64,000 bases of DNA from Hydrocarboniclastica marina. Its GTDB lineage: Bacteria > Pseudomonadota > Gammaproteobacteria > Pseudomonadales > Oleiphilaceae. The translations under genes were made by a program, and so were the position numbers. The notes under the pieces were generated by a model. The model was not told the DNA's origin. It saw only the letters and a program-made list of their open reading frames with translations, and did no database searches. The stretch lies in contig NZ_CP031093.1 of the NCBI RefSeq assembly GCF_004851605.1, forward strand, positions 1,798,001 to 1,862,000. The letters run 5' to 3'. Below are positions 55,691 to 63,470 of this stretch, piece after piece. Each line of letters begins with the position of its first letter. Within the stretch, counting starts at the first letter, position 1.

Positions 55691-55709
55691 GTATATTATC
55701 AGCATATAC
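55691..55709 (-). promoter_or_regulatory. Palindromic operator/promoter of brnTA
   Basis: GTATAT and ATATAC with 7 bases between them lie directly before the brnT start and overlap AT-rich -10-like sequence. BrnA is known to autorepress its operon, so this is the likely BrnA site. Confidence 0.5.
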
Positions 55710-55723
55710 GCAGGCGTCAACAA

Positions 55724-55755
55724 GTGCTAACCAATGCATGCTGCTGGCGTTAGAT
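55724..55755 (+). repeat. attC remnant (site 7)
   Basis: GTGCTAAC and GTTAGAT have the form of attC outer cores, but only 32 bases separate the outer limits, less than any functional attC. It looks like an attC that lost its middle, joining the BrnTA and ParDE cassettes. Confidence 0.45.
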
Positions 55756-55820
55756 TTTTTGCCGCACCCTCACCGACTATGCTGTAATACATTGTAGTCG
55801 TCAAACACGAGGGGATAGTC

Positions 55821-56093
55821 ATGAGCGTCACCACGGTTCGCCTTCAAGCAGAAGTTGAACAGCATCTGGAAGCAATTGCGGGCAGGTTGCACCGGAGCAA
55901 AGGTTGGGTAATTAACCAAGCATTATCGGAGTACATAGAAAAGCAGCAGCTGGAGCAAGAGCGCTGGAAGCAGACTTTGGAAGCAATGGAGTCCGCTGCC
56001 CAAGGCAAGGTTGTTGATGCCAGCGAGGTTCACAGCTGGCTCAATAGTTGGGGAACCGACAACGAGCAGGATGCACCAAGGTCAGGTAAGTGA
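55821..56093 (+). CDS. ParD/RelB-type antitoxin
   Basis: A 90-residue ribbon-helix-helix protein (VTTVRLQAEVEQHLEAIAGRLHRSKGWVINQALSEYI). The C-terminal part is charged and would wrap the toxin. Its last codons overlap the toxin start (GTGA). Antitoxin-first order fits ParDE or RelBE pairs. Confidence 0.88.
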   Translation: MSVTTVRLQAEVEQHLEAIAGRLHRSKGWVINQALSEYIEKQQLEQERWKQTLEAMESAAQGKVVDASEVHSWLNSWGTDNEQDAPRSGK

Positions 56094-56371
56094 AACTGGT
56101 TTACACGGACGAAGCCATTGAAGATTTAAAGCGCCTCAGGGAGTTCATAGCAGGCCACAATCCATCGGCGGCAGCCCGGATCGCCACCGAACTGGTCGGC
56201 AAAATCGAATTGCTTTCTGATTTTCCCAAGATCGGCACACCAGTTGAAATGGCACCGGTGCCTGACTCTGTTCGAGATATGGTTTGCGGGAAATATGTCG
56301 TTCGTTATTCACTCCATCCCAGTGCCATCATCATTCTCCGGGTATGGCATGACCTTGAAGGTGAGCGGTAG
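56090..56371 (+). CDS. ParE/RelE-type toxin
   Basis: A 93-residue RelE/ParE superfamily toxin (VYTDEAIEDLKRLREFIAGHNPSAAARIA, then VRYSLHPSAIIILRVWHDLE). Sequence of the active-site end does not tell a gyrase poison (ParE) from a ribosome-dependent RNase (RelE); the family pattern favours ParE. Start is GTG overlapping the antitoxin gene. Confidence 0.88.
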   Translation: MKLVYTDEAIEDLKRLREFIAGHNPSAAARIATELVGKIELLSDFPKIGTPVEMAPVPDSVRDMVCGKYVVRYSLHPSAIIILRVWHDLEGER

Positions 56372-56373
56372 TA

Positions 56374-56428
56374 GTTTAACCACGCGCGTCACTCGGATGT
56401 CTTTCTCTAAGCCGCGCAACGGTTACGC
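56374..56428 (+). repeat. Possible terminal attC remnant
   Basis: GTTTAAC right after the toxin gene and GTTACGC 42 bases later have the outline of attC cores with GCGCG...CGCGC between. The fold is poor. If real it marks the end of the array. Confidence 0.3.
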
Positions 56429-56446
56429 TGCAGGCGCGCATAGCCA

Positions 56447-57115
56447 CTACCGCGGCAAAGCCTCTATAAGCCCCCGGATCAATCGGCCATTGGCACTTAC
56501 GAGGGTGGCTTTAGGGGTGCGATAATCTTCGATCAGCCAGTGCATCGCCGACTGGCTGATCGCACCTACCGCCGCGATCCCTGTAATCCGGGCTTCCTCA
56601 TCCGACAACGGCCATCGCGAAATCAGCTTTTTGGCAATGCCCAGCAATAGCTCGGCGAAATACTGAACCCGTCGGGTGTAGAGTTCATCAATCCGCGGGC
56701 TCACTCCGAGCACTTCCAACCAGCAGACTCTCGCTACACGCGAGTTTTCGATGGCCGAGAAGAATGCCACAAGTCCCGCCTCAATCACGTCGCTCGGCTG
56801 CCCGGTGTCGGAAGCATCCGCGATCGCCTTCAACACGACCGTCTGGATGTGGTCCATGGACTCGGCATACACGGCCGCAAGCAGATCCTCCGTGTCCTGG
56901 AAGTTCTTGTAGAAGTATCGGTCAGTCAGCTGGGCCTGCTTGCAGAGTGCGCGCACGCTGGTGGCGCGGTATCCAGACGTGCCGAACAGCTCGAGGCCCG
57001 CATCCAGAAAGAGTCTCCGCTGACGCGCAAGCCGTTGAGCAGCGCTTTCGCCACCATAAACTCTTCCTGACTCTTCTTTTTGCTTCAGTTTGACCATGGA
57101 GCGATTTGACGACAT
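56447..57115 (-). CDS. TetR-family regulator
   Basis: A 222-residue repressor-type protein. The N-terminal helix-turn-helix is ALCKQAQLTDRYFYKNFQDTEDLL near residues 50-80; the C-terminal ligand domain is helical. It diverges from the flavin monooxygenase gene with an inverted repeat between, so it probably controls that gene. An internal ATG at 57097 is an alternative start; neither has a clear ribosome site. Confidence 0.88.
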   Translation of the reverse strand: MSSNRSMVKLKQKEESGRVYGGESAAQRLARQRRLFLDAGLELFGTSGYRATSVRALCKQAQLTDRYFYKNFQDTEDLLAAVYAESMDHIQTVVLKAIADASDTGQPSDVIEAGLVAFFSAIENSRVARVCWLEVLGVSPRIDELYTRRVQYFAELLLGIAKKLISRWPLSDEEARITGIAAVGAISQSAMHWLIEDYRTPKATLVSANGRLIRGLIEALPR

Positions 57116-57133
57116 CTGTCATCAGAAGTAAAG

Positions 57134-57151
57134 TGATGCCGCGCGTCATCA
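57134..57151. promoter_or_regulatory. Candidate TetR operator
   Basis: An inverted repeat TGATG-N8-CATCA lies between the divergent TetR and monooxygenase genes. A GTCATCAGA direct repeat at 57118-57126 and 57145-57153 overlaps it. Position and symmetry fit a TetR site; no experimental support. Confidence 0.4.
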
Positions 57152-57193
57152 GATGGATGGCTGCGCATCCATTTCACGAGAGGGGTCACGGGC

Positions 57194-58660
57194 ATGCAGC
57201 CGCAGCAAACTTATCGGGTGATTATTATCGGTAGCGGATTCGGCGGGCAGTGTGCTGCGATCCGACTCATGGAGCAGGGAATAACGGACTTTCAGATCCT
57301 CGAACGCCGCGATTTCATGGGCGGCACCTGGTGCCAGAACAGCTACCCCGGTGCGGCGGTCGATGTACAGTCTCCGCTTTATTCCATCTCATCAGAGCCC
57401 TATGCGTGGTCGCAGATGTTCGCAGAGCAAGACGAGCTACAGCGGTACACCAATAACGTGATCGACAAGCACGGCCTGCGCGAAAGGACTACGCTTAATG
57501 CCAACGTCCGGCAGGTCCAGTGGAACGAGACAGACAAGTACTGGACCATCGAGACGGACGCAGCAGGGAGTTTCCAGGCGCGGGTGCTCATCAATGCCTC
57601 TGGTCCGTTGAGTACGCCCGTAATTCCCAATTTCCCCGGACGCGACACTTTCAAGGGCAAGAGCTTTCATACCAACAACTGGGACCATTCCTACGACTAC
57701 AAAGGCAAGCGCGTAGCCATCATTGGCAGCGGCGCCAGCGCTGCCCAGGTGATTCCTGCGGTAGCGGATAAGGTAGAGGAGCTGCACGTGTTCCAGCGCT
57801 CGCCGCACTGGGTGTTGCCCCGACCCGACCGCAAATTTTCCCAGCTCGAGCAGCGGCTGCTTGGTGTGAAGCCCCTGTACAAGGCACTGCGGTGGCTCAT
57901 CTACTGGAGCCTCGAGAGCCGCGTCATTGGTTTCAAGTATTCCAGAACCATGCTGAACCTTGTGGCTCAGCGCCAGGCATTGAAACACCTCGACCGGCAG
58001 GTTCCAGATTCCTCGTTGCGCAAAAAGCTGACGCCGGACTTTACCATCGGCTGCAAGCGCATCATTTTATCCAGCACTCTTTACCCGGCACTCTCGCGGG
58101 CTAATGTCCACCTGCACGACCGGGACGATGGCATTGCTTCCATTAACGAGCGTGGCATCGTTACCGCCCAGGGCGAACAGCTCGACGTGGATCTGATCGT
58201 CTATTCCACAGGCTATGACGCGACCGATGGCGTCATCTCGTACCCCGTGATTGGTAAGGGCGGGGTAGGGCTGTCGGAAGTCTGGGATGAATATCCCCGC
58301 GCTTATCTCGGCACGGCTATTCCCCGGTTCCCCAACCTGTTCGTGGTCACTGGCCCTAACACAGGCATTGGGCACACCTCTGCGCTGTTTGTCATCGAAT
58401 CGCAAATGAAGTACATCACCGACTGCCTTCGAAAGCTGGAGACGTCCGGCAAGCAGTCCATTGAAGTCAGGCCCGAGGCCGAGGACGCCTACACGAGGAT
58501 GATCCACTCCGAAATGAACAAAACCGTGTGGAAGACTGGCGGCTGCAAAAGCTGGTACCAGAGCAAGAGCGGTCACGTGATTGCCATGTTTCCGGGCTTC
58601 AGTTTCACTTATCGACGACTGGCTAGCCGTTTTCGGTCCGATCACCACATTTTCGCGTGA
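57194..58660 (+). CDS. Flavin monooxygenase, Baeyer-Villiger type
   Basis: A 488-residue FAD/NADPH monooxygenase. The first dinucleotide motif is IIGSGFGGQ (residues 12-19), the Baeyer-Villiger fingerprint FKGKSFHTNNWD is at 153-164, and the second nucleotide motif is IIGSGASAAQ near 177. Such enzymes turn ketones into esters or oxidise long-chain alkanes (AlmA-like). The substrate cannot be read from sequence. GAGAGGGG precedes the ATG. A truncated short-chain dehydrogenase follows 13 bp later, and an alkane hydroxylase lies nearby, so a role in hydrocarbon or ketone breakdown is likely. Confidence 0.88.
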   Translation: MQPQQTYRVIIIGSGFGGQCAAIRLMEQGITDFQILERRDFMGGTWCQNSYPGAAVDVQSPLYSISSEPYAWSQMFAEQDELQRYTNNVIDKHGLRERTTLNANVRQVQWNETDKYWTIETDAAGSFQARVLINASGPLSTPVIPNFPGRDTFKGKSFHTNNWDHSYDYKGKRVAIIGSGASAAQVIPAVADKVEELHVFQRSPHWVLPRPDRKFSQLEQRLLGVKPLYKALRWLIYWSLESRVIGFKYSRTMLNLVAQRQALKHLDRQVPDSSLRKKLTPDFTIGCKRIILSSTLYPALSRANVHLHDRDDGIASINERGIVTAQGEQLDVDLIVYSTGYDATDGVISYPVIGKGGVGLSEVWDEYPRAYLGTAIPRFPNLFVVTGPNTGIGHTSALFVIESQMKYITDCLRKLETSGKQSIEVRPEAEDAYTRMIHSEMNKTVWKTGGCKSWYQSKSGHVIAMFPGFSFTYRRLASRFRSDHHIFA

Positions 58661-58673
58661 GAGGCTGTAAGTC

Positions 58674-58886
58674 ATGAAAGACTTCACTGACAAGGCTGCC
58701 ATCGTCACCGGCGGTGGCGGCGATGGGATCGGCCACCACGTCGTTATGGCGCTGGCGCGGCAGGGCGCCAAGGTCGCGTTCTGCGACATTGCCAGGCTCG
58801 ACACAACTCAAACAGAACTGGCTGCAATCGGCGCAGACTATAATGCCGAAGCGGTCGATATGGGTAGCAAGGCTGCCCTAAACAGG
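58674..58886 (+). pseudogene. Short-chain dehydrogenase, 5' fragment
   Basis: Only the first 70 residues of an SDR remain: TDKAAIVTGGGGDGIGHHV (nucleotide-binding TGxxxGxG) and the Asp-containing second strand. The Tyr-Lys active site is missing. The sequence then joins a GGDEF fragment and reaches a stop at 58889. It was probably the second gene of an operon with the monooxygenase. Confidence 0.8.
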
Positions 58887-59199
58887 TGAGCGCAAAAAGG
58901 CCGAGATCGCCGCAGATCGGGCATACCATGATCCGCTAACAGGCCTGCCGAACGGGACCCTGTTCAAGAACCGGCTGAACCTTGGCATTACCCACGCCCG
59001 ACGCAATAACCAGAAGCTGGCCGTGATGTTTCTGGACCTGAACCGGTTCAAAACGGTGAACGATACCTTTAGCCACTGGGTCGTCGATCAACTCTTGAGC
59101 AGCGTTAGGGCCCGTCTGAAAGCCTGCGAAGCGACTGAACTTCTGCTTCGCAGCCTCGATATGGTACGACCGTCGGGTTTTACTCCCTCAGGGGTTTGA
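58882..59199 (+). pseudogene. Diguanylate cyclase fragment
   Basis: An open frame homologous to the GGDEF domain of the response regulator at 47.1-48.5 kb. It begins at GERKKAE, continues PLTGLPNGTLF and THARRNNQKLAVMFLDLNRF, and loses similarity after LKAC. The PAS and receiver parts and the GGDEF active-site motif are absent. It lies fused to the SDR fragment and overlaps the alkB stop. Not a functional enzyme. Confidence 0.8.
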
Positions 59200-60568
59200 A
59201 ATCCACCTTGTCGCGCACGCCGCAGTCAGGGCAGCACCAGTCGTCCGGAATAAGAGAGAATGCGGTGCCCGGCGAAAAACCCTCGGCCTCACAGCCCTCG
59301 GACTGTCTATATACGTAGCCACAGCCCGGGCAATGCCATGCCTTGGCCTCAGTACTTGCCGCAGCGGTTTCCTCCGCCGTTTCAACCAGAGGCACCTCTC
59401 CACCTGTTCTATCTTCAACACCCCAGCGGGCCAGTATTTCCTTACGCTTGGAGGGCAGAATATTGGCCTGGTTCAAGTCGCCGCCGTGATGCGCAACCAC
59501 CCGCGGATCCATCACTTTACGCCAGAGAGGCGGGAAATAGGCCAGCAAAAGCAGGGAGGCATAGCCCGAGGGCAGCTGCGGACTGTCCTCAAAATGACGC
59601 AGGGCCTGGAAGCGACGGGTAGGGTGCGCGTGGTGATCCGAGTGGCGCTGCAACTGATACAGGAACAGGTTGGTCACGATGTGGTTGCTATTCCAGGAGT
59701 GGCGCGGTTGGCAGCGTTCGTAGCGACCGCTGGGCAGTTTCTTACGCAGCAGCCCGTAGTGCTCGAGATAGTTAACAACCTCCAGAAGCGACGCGCCGTA
59801 AGCGGCCTGAATCACGAGGAATACCAGTGCCGGCCAGCCAAGCCAGACCGTCAGTACCCCAAAGAACACCAGGGTCATGCCCCAGGCCTGCAGGTTTTCG
59901 TTTTCCAGGCTCCAAACGGACTTGTCCAGCCGGTTCAGCCGTTTTTTCTCGATATTCCAGGCCGAGCGAGCGCTGCCAACTACCGTTCGCGGCAGAAAGG
60001 CCCAAAAGCTTTCACCCATCTTGGAGCTGGCCGGGTCATCGGGCGTCGCAACGTTAACGTGGTGGCCCTTGTTATGCTCGATGAAAAAGTGGCCATAGGC
60101 CGCTGGCATCAGGGTCAGCTTCGCCAGCCATCGTTCAGCGCCGCTTTTCTTGTGGCCCAGTTCGTGGGCGGTATTGATGGCGATGCCATTGATCACCCCT
60201 ACGGTGAAACACAGGCCAAAAATCTCCCACCCGCTTAGCTGGCCGGAGGTCGCCAACCAGACGCCCCACACGGTCAGGGCCAGCTGAGCCGGGACATAGG
60301 TAAAGACGATGGCGCGGTAGTAACGGTCATTCTCCAGCTGAGATACCGCGGTTTCAGGGGGATTGGTGGTATCCGTGCCGACGATGAGATCGGCCAGGGG
60401 GATGATTATGTAGACCAGAACCGGCCCCATCCAAAGCAGGGTGCTCCAGCCTGTGGCAAGGTACAGGGAGATAGCGATCAGGCCCAGAAAGGGTACCAGC
60501 GGGCTAAAGAGCCACAAATAGCGTTTGCCGTCTGACCAGTGCGTTTCATTGGCGGTTATTGTTGTCAT
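59180..60568 (-). CDS. alkB: Alkane 1-monooxygenase AlkB fused to rubredoxin
   Basis: A 462-residue membrane di-iron enzyme that hydroxylates medium-chain alkanes. The histidine motifs are complete: HELGHK (135-140), EHNKGHH (164-170), NYLEHYGL and LQRHSDHHAHPTRR. Membrane helices cover most of the first 280 residues. The last 55 residues form a rubredoxin with two CxxC pairs (CPGCGYVY and CCPDCGVRDK), so the electron donor is built in. ATG 60568 is chosen because AGAGG lies upstream and the extra 20 residues of the longer frame are not AlkB-like. It diverges from an AraC regulator. Confidence 0.95.
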   Translation of the reverse strand: MTTITANETHWSDGKRYLWLFSPLVPFLGLIAISLYLATGWSTLLWMGPVLVYIIIPLADLIVGTDTTNPPETAVSQLENDRYYRAIVFTYVPAQLALTVWGVWLATSGQLSGWEIFGLCFTVGVINGIAINTAHELGHKKSGAERWLAKLTLMPAAYGHFFIEHNKGHHVNVATPDDPASSKMGESFWAFLPRTVVGSARSAWNIEKKRLNRLDKSVWSLENENLQAWGMTLVFFGVLTVWLGWPALVFLVIQAAYGASLLEVVNYLEHYGLLRKKLPSGRYERCQPRHSWNSNHIVTNLFLYQLQRHSDHHAHPTRRFQALRHFEDSPQLPSGYASLLLLAYFPPLWRKVMDPRVVAHHGGDLNQANILPSKRKEILARWGVEDRTGGEVPLVETAEETAAASTEAKAWHCPGCGYVYRQSEGCEAEGFSPGTAFSLIPDDWCCPDCGVRDKVDFKPLRE

Positions 60569-60723
60569 TGCTAAACCTCTATGGCGTCGGTGGTACTTTG
60601 AAGCATCTGCTTGGGGCCTATTGTGCACGCCATGCCACAGCGGATTAAGGCGTATTCAGCCGTATTTCTTTAGTGATACGCTAAGAACATCGCATAAAGC
60701 CGGAATTGTTTAGCCAAACGCCT

Positions 60724-61677
60724 ATGGACACCCTCAGCCTTCTCCTTGATGACATCCGCCTAAGTGGTGCCCGCTTCAAAAGGGTAGAGCTACAGCCTCC
60801 CTGGAAAATGGCCCTGCACATGCCGGGGGTCGCCAGCTTTCATGTGGTTACCTCGGGCAGTTGCGTGCTGGCTCGCGAGGGTGAAGCGAACCTGAAGATT
60901 CAGACCGGGGATGTGATTATTCTGCCCCGAGGGCCTGCGCATTGGATGAGCGACTCCGACGACAGTATGAGGACCTGTCCGGCCCTCGACCTCAAGCAGC
61001 ACCTCGATCCGCAGGAAACCGGTGGCCTACAAACCCTGAGTGTATTCAGTCAGCCCCAGTTGGCAGATCGCCTGGTAAGCGGTTACTTCGAATTTGACAG
61101 CGACCTGGCGCGGCCCCTGATTTCGGCCTTGCCCAGCCTGATCCACTATCGTGCCACCGATAGCGAAACGCCAGACTGGCTGCACTTCGGCCTGATGTTT
61201 CTGGAAACCGAAATCAGTACCCAGCGAACGGCACAGCAGGCCGTTATCAACCGCATTGCCGACATCCTTCTGATCCAGTGCCTGCGCGATTATGTCGACA
61301 ACCTGCCCGAGGGCAGCGGAAACTGGCTTCTTGCGCTCAAGGACCCGGCGCTATCAGCTGCTTTATCCGCCATGCACAAGAATCCCGAACGCGCCTGGAC
61401 TGTGCCGCAGCTGGCGGGTATCGCCTGCATGTCTCGGTCATCCTTTGCCAACCGCTTTGGCAAGGTGCTGGGCGAGCCGCCCTGGTCCTACCTGACTGCT
61501 CACCGGATGCGCCTGGCTGCCTGGCAGCTTCGCCACAGCAACCAGCCGATCTGGCATATTGCCGAACAATTCGGTTACCAGTCCGATGCGGCCTTCAGCC
61601 AGGCCTTCCGTCGTATACATGACTGCGCTCCCTCGCGCTATCGCGAACTCAGCCGGCTCAGTGACAGCCCCAGGTGA
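60724..61677 (+). CDS. AraC-family regulator
   Basis: A 317-residue activator-type protein. The N-terminal cupin-like sensor (FHVVTSGSCVLAREGEANLKIQTGDVIILPRGPAH) binds an unknown ligand. The C-terminal double helix-turn-helix has LAGIACMSRSSFANRFGKVLG and IWHIAEQFGYQSDAAFSQAFRR. It is divergent from the alkB-rubredoxin gene with 155 bp between, so it is the probable alkB regulator. ATG 60724 begins a normal N-terminus; a TTG 18 bases upstream is possible. Confidence 0.9.
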   Translation: MDTLSLLLDDIRLSGARFKRVELQPPWKMALHMPGVASFHVVTSGSCVLAREGEANLKIQTGDVIILPRGPAHWMSDSDDSMRTCPALDLKQHLDPQETGGLQTLSVFSQPQLADRLVSGYFEFDSDLARPLISALPSLIHYRATDSETPDWLHFGLMFLETEISTQRTAQQAVINRIADILLIQCLRDYVDNLPEGSGNWLLALKDPALSAALSAMHKNPERAWTVPQLAGIACMSRSSFANRFGKVLGEPPWSYLTAHRMRLAAWQLRHSNQPIWHIAEQFGYQSDAAFSQAFRRIHDCAPSRYRELSRLSDSPR

Positions 61678-61845
61678 GCGGACGAGGGTTCCAGACAGGC
61701 AAGCATTGAAACGGGACGAAAAGGCAAAATCGGGGGCTGACGTTGAGAATGGCCATTACCAAGCAGGACAGAGTCACTGATGCCAGCGATTTGCCCCACC
61801 TTCGGGGAAAAACAGAAACAGAAAAACAGCAACAGAAAAACAGGA
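61678..61845. other. Intergenic stretch before RAYT element 2
   Basis: No gene seen. From 61809 an A-rich low-complexity run of AACAG/AACAGAAA units leads into the GGACACCC left end of the RAYT element. No convincing terminator for the AraC gene. Confidence 0.3.
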
Positions 61846-63115
61846 CACCCAATTTAATAAAACACAGAAACATTGCTCTCTGCCAATCCGCAGCATGTCA
61901 GCCCGGCTATCGGGAGCCGTTTTAGCACTAGGGCCGGGTACAGATGGCGGAATCAGTATATTTGAGCGGGATCTGGCGGGAAGGTAGTGACAGGAAAGGC
62001 CGCAGTGCCGGTTTTTACTTGATGGAACTGAGCGTCTAGCCGAAGAGCTCTTTACACCGCGAAACGCCACTATAGCGTCGATAACCCAGTTGCCGACAGG
62101 CGGCCTTTACGGCATAGGCGGTGCCCACCAGCCCCTTAAAGCGGCTTTCAAAGTGCAGGCTCATCGAGAGCCAGTGCTTCGGTTCGATTGCCAGCCGTTC
62201 CAGGATCGGCGGTAGGTCCTGAGCAACCGCACCGCGCTTACCGTCCCGAACTTGCTTTCCCGTCCAGTCGACAAGTTCCAGATAGTCGTCCAACCGGAAC
62301 GGCAGGCCTTTGGGCATCTCTTCCCGCGGGTTCCCTGAGAAGGGCAGTAATTGAACCGGTTGGCTTCCCGGCGCTGTGTTGCGCTGTAGAATGCGCTGGC
62401 GAATGGAGGTGAATTCGCTGGCCTCTGGGGTGTCTGCTATACCGGCCCTTACTGGATTCAAATCAACATAGGCCAAGCAGGCCGCCAGCGCTTTCTCGTC
62501 CAGCAGTGCCTGGCATTTGAAGCGACCTTCCCAGAATCTTCCCGTGCAATTGTCCTCCTGGTTGGCCTGGCGGGCGATGACTTCGTTCAGGCAGCGCATG
62601 TACCAGCTGATGTCCTGCAGTCGGCCGCGCCAAACCTCCACCTGTTGATGCAGCGCGCTGAGCTCTGCCCGTCCCATCGCGTCGCCCCGACAGTAGCGCT
62701 GGCTCAAAAACGAGCCGGTGAAAAGCCCGTGCCAGTGGTCGATCACCTGATCCAGCGACCAACTCTCGGCCAGTGCCTGGTCCACATGTAAAACTACGTG
62801 TACATGATTGCTCATCACCGCATAGGCACAGACGTCAATTGAAAAGGTGTTGGTAAGTTTGAGGATGCGCGCTTCAATCCAGCCACGGCGATGTGAAAAG
62901 TCCCGACCGCTCAAGGGATCGCGGCCACAGAGGAAGGCTCGGCGGACACACCGGGAAACGCAGTGATAGTAGGGCGTGGCACTGAGGGCAACCTGGGTTT
63001 TGCGGGGTTTGGGCAAGACGCAGCTCCATCTGCAATTAGCTGTATATAAAAACAGTATTCGAGCCCGACGTCAAGAGCTACAGTTCGGTTAGAGATGGGT
63101 GTCCAAATTGCCCTG
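61843..63115 (-). mobile_element. RAYT element, copy 2
   Basis: A 1.27-kb unit nearly identical to copy 1. The left end AGGACACCCAATTTAATAAAAC is intact here, which shows what the IS3 element split in copy 1. The right end passes into a cluster of GGTGTCCAAATTGCC repeats. The transposase gene reads leftward. The intact ends allow the unit limits to be read by comparison. Confidence 0.75.
62036..63016 (-). CDS. REP-associated tyrosine transposase, copy 2
   Basis: A 326-residue HUH transposase almost identical to copy 1, with the same HVH (71-73) and Tyr139. Substitutions such as NTFSIDV and QVRDGKRG are conservative. Both copies are open, so transposition or gene conversion between them was recent. 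Confidence 0.92.
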   Translation of the reverse strand: MPKPRKTQVALSATPYYHCVSRCVRRAFLCGRDPLSGRDFSHRRGWIEARILKLTNTFSIDVCAYAVMSNHVHVVLHVDQALAESWSLDQVIDHWHGLFTGSFLSQRYCRGDAMGRAELSALHQQVEVWRGRLQDISWYMRCLNEVIARQANQEDNCTGRFWEGRFKCQALLDEKALAACLAYVDLNPVRAGIADTPEASEFTSIRQRILQRNTAPGSQPVQLLPFSGNPREEMPKGLPFRLDDYLELVDWTGKQVRDGKRGAVAQDLPPILERLAIEPKHWLSMSLHFESRFKGLVGTAYAVKAACRQLGYRRYSGVSRCKELFG

Positions 63116-63220
63116 TGGTTAGAGATGGGTGTGCAAATTGCCCTGGTGTCCAAATTGCCCTAGAGATGGGTGGGTGTCCAAATTGCCACAGAAATTGCCA
63201 GGTGTCCAAATTGCCACCAC
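63087..63220 (+). repeat. Cluster of REP-like repeats at RAYT end
   Basis: The motif GGTGTCCAAATTGCC (or a one-base variant) occurs four times, at about 63099, 63129, 63145 and 63201, with a further copy in the AGAGATGGGTGGGTGTCC unit at 63162-63188 and a short CAGAAATTGCCA piece. Some units carry GGTTAGAGAT in front. Spacing is irregular. The same unit occurs once at the end of copy 1 (54927-54954). Confidence 0.8.
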
Positions 63221-63470
63221 GTCCTCGGATAGGGTGTGGTCTTGAGAGCTTTCATGAACGGCGTGCCGCAGATTTAAAAAAAGGCGCGTAATAGCCACTT
63301 TGAGCCGGGGGCGGTGGCCTCCGATCCAATCCTGACTCATGGTGGTAAGAGCTTATTAGATTGTTTGCGTTGGGATTCACGAATTTTTACAGGAGCCTGC
63401 GCATATTGAGTATGCCGGTGCAGGGAAAAGCGTAAAATTGTCTGTCTACCCAACCTGAAGCGGCACCGAA
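63221..63470. other. Region upstream of the MipA-like gene
   Basis: About 250 bp with no supported gene. The reverse-strand frame from 63340 runs into the repeat cluster and is not convincing. A promoter for the next gene is expected here, but I cannot place one with confidence. Confidence 0.3.

Noticed and set aside
63087-63220. CRISPR array
   Set aside because: Repeats are irregular in length and spacing, spacers are absent or partial, and no cas gene is near; they match the RAYT element end instead.
63119-63340. 73-residue reverse-strand frame near the repeat cluster
   Set aside because: Its C-terminal part is translated repeat sequence and no start signal is visible.
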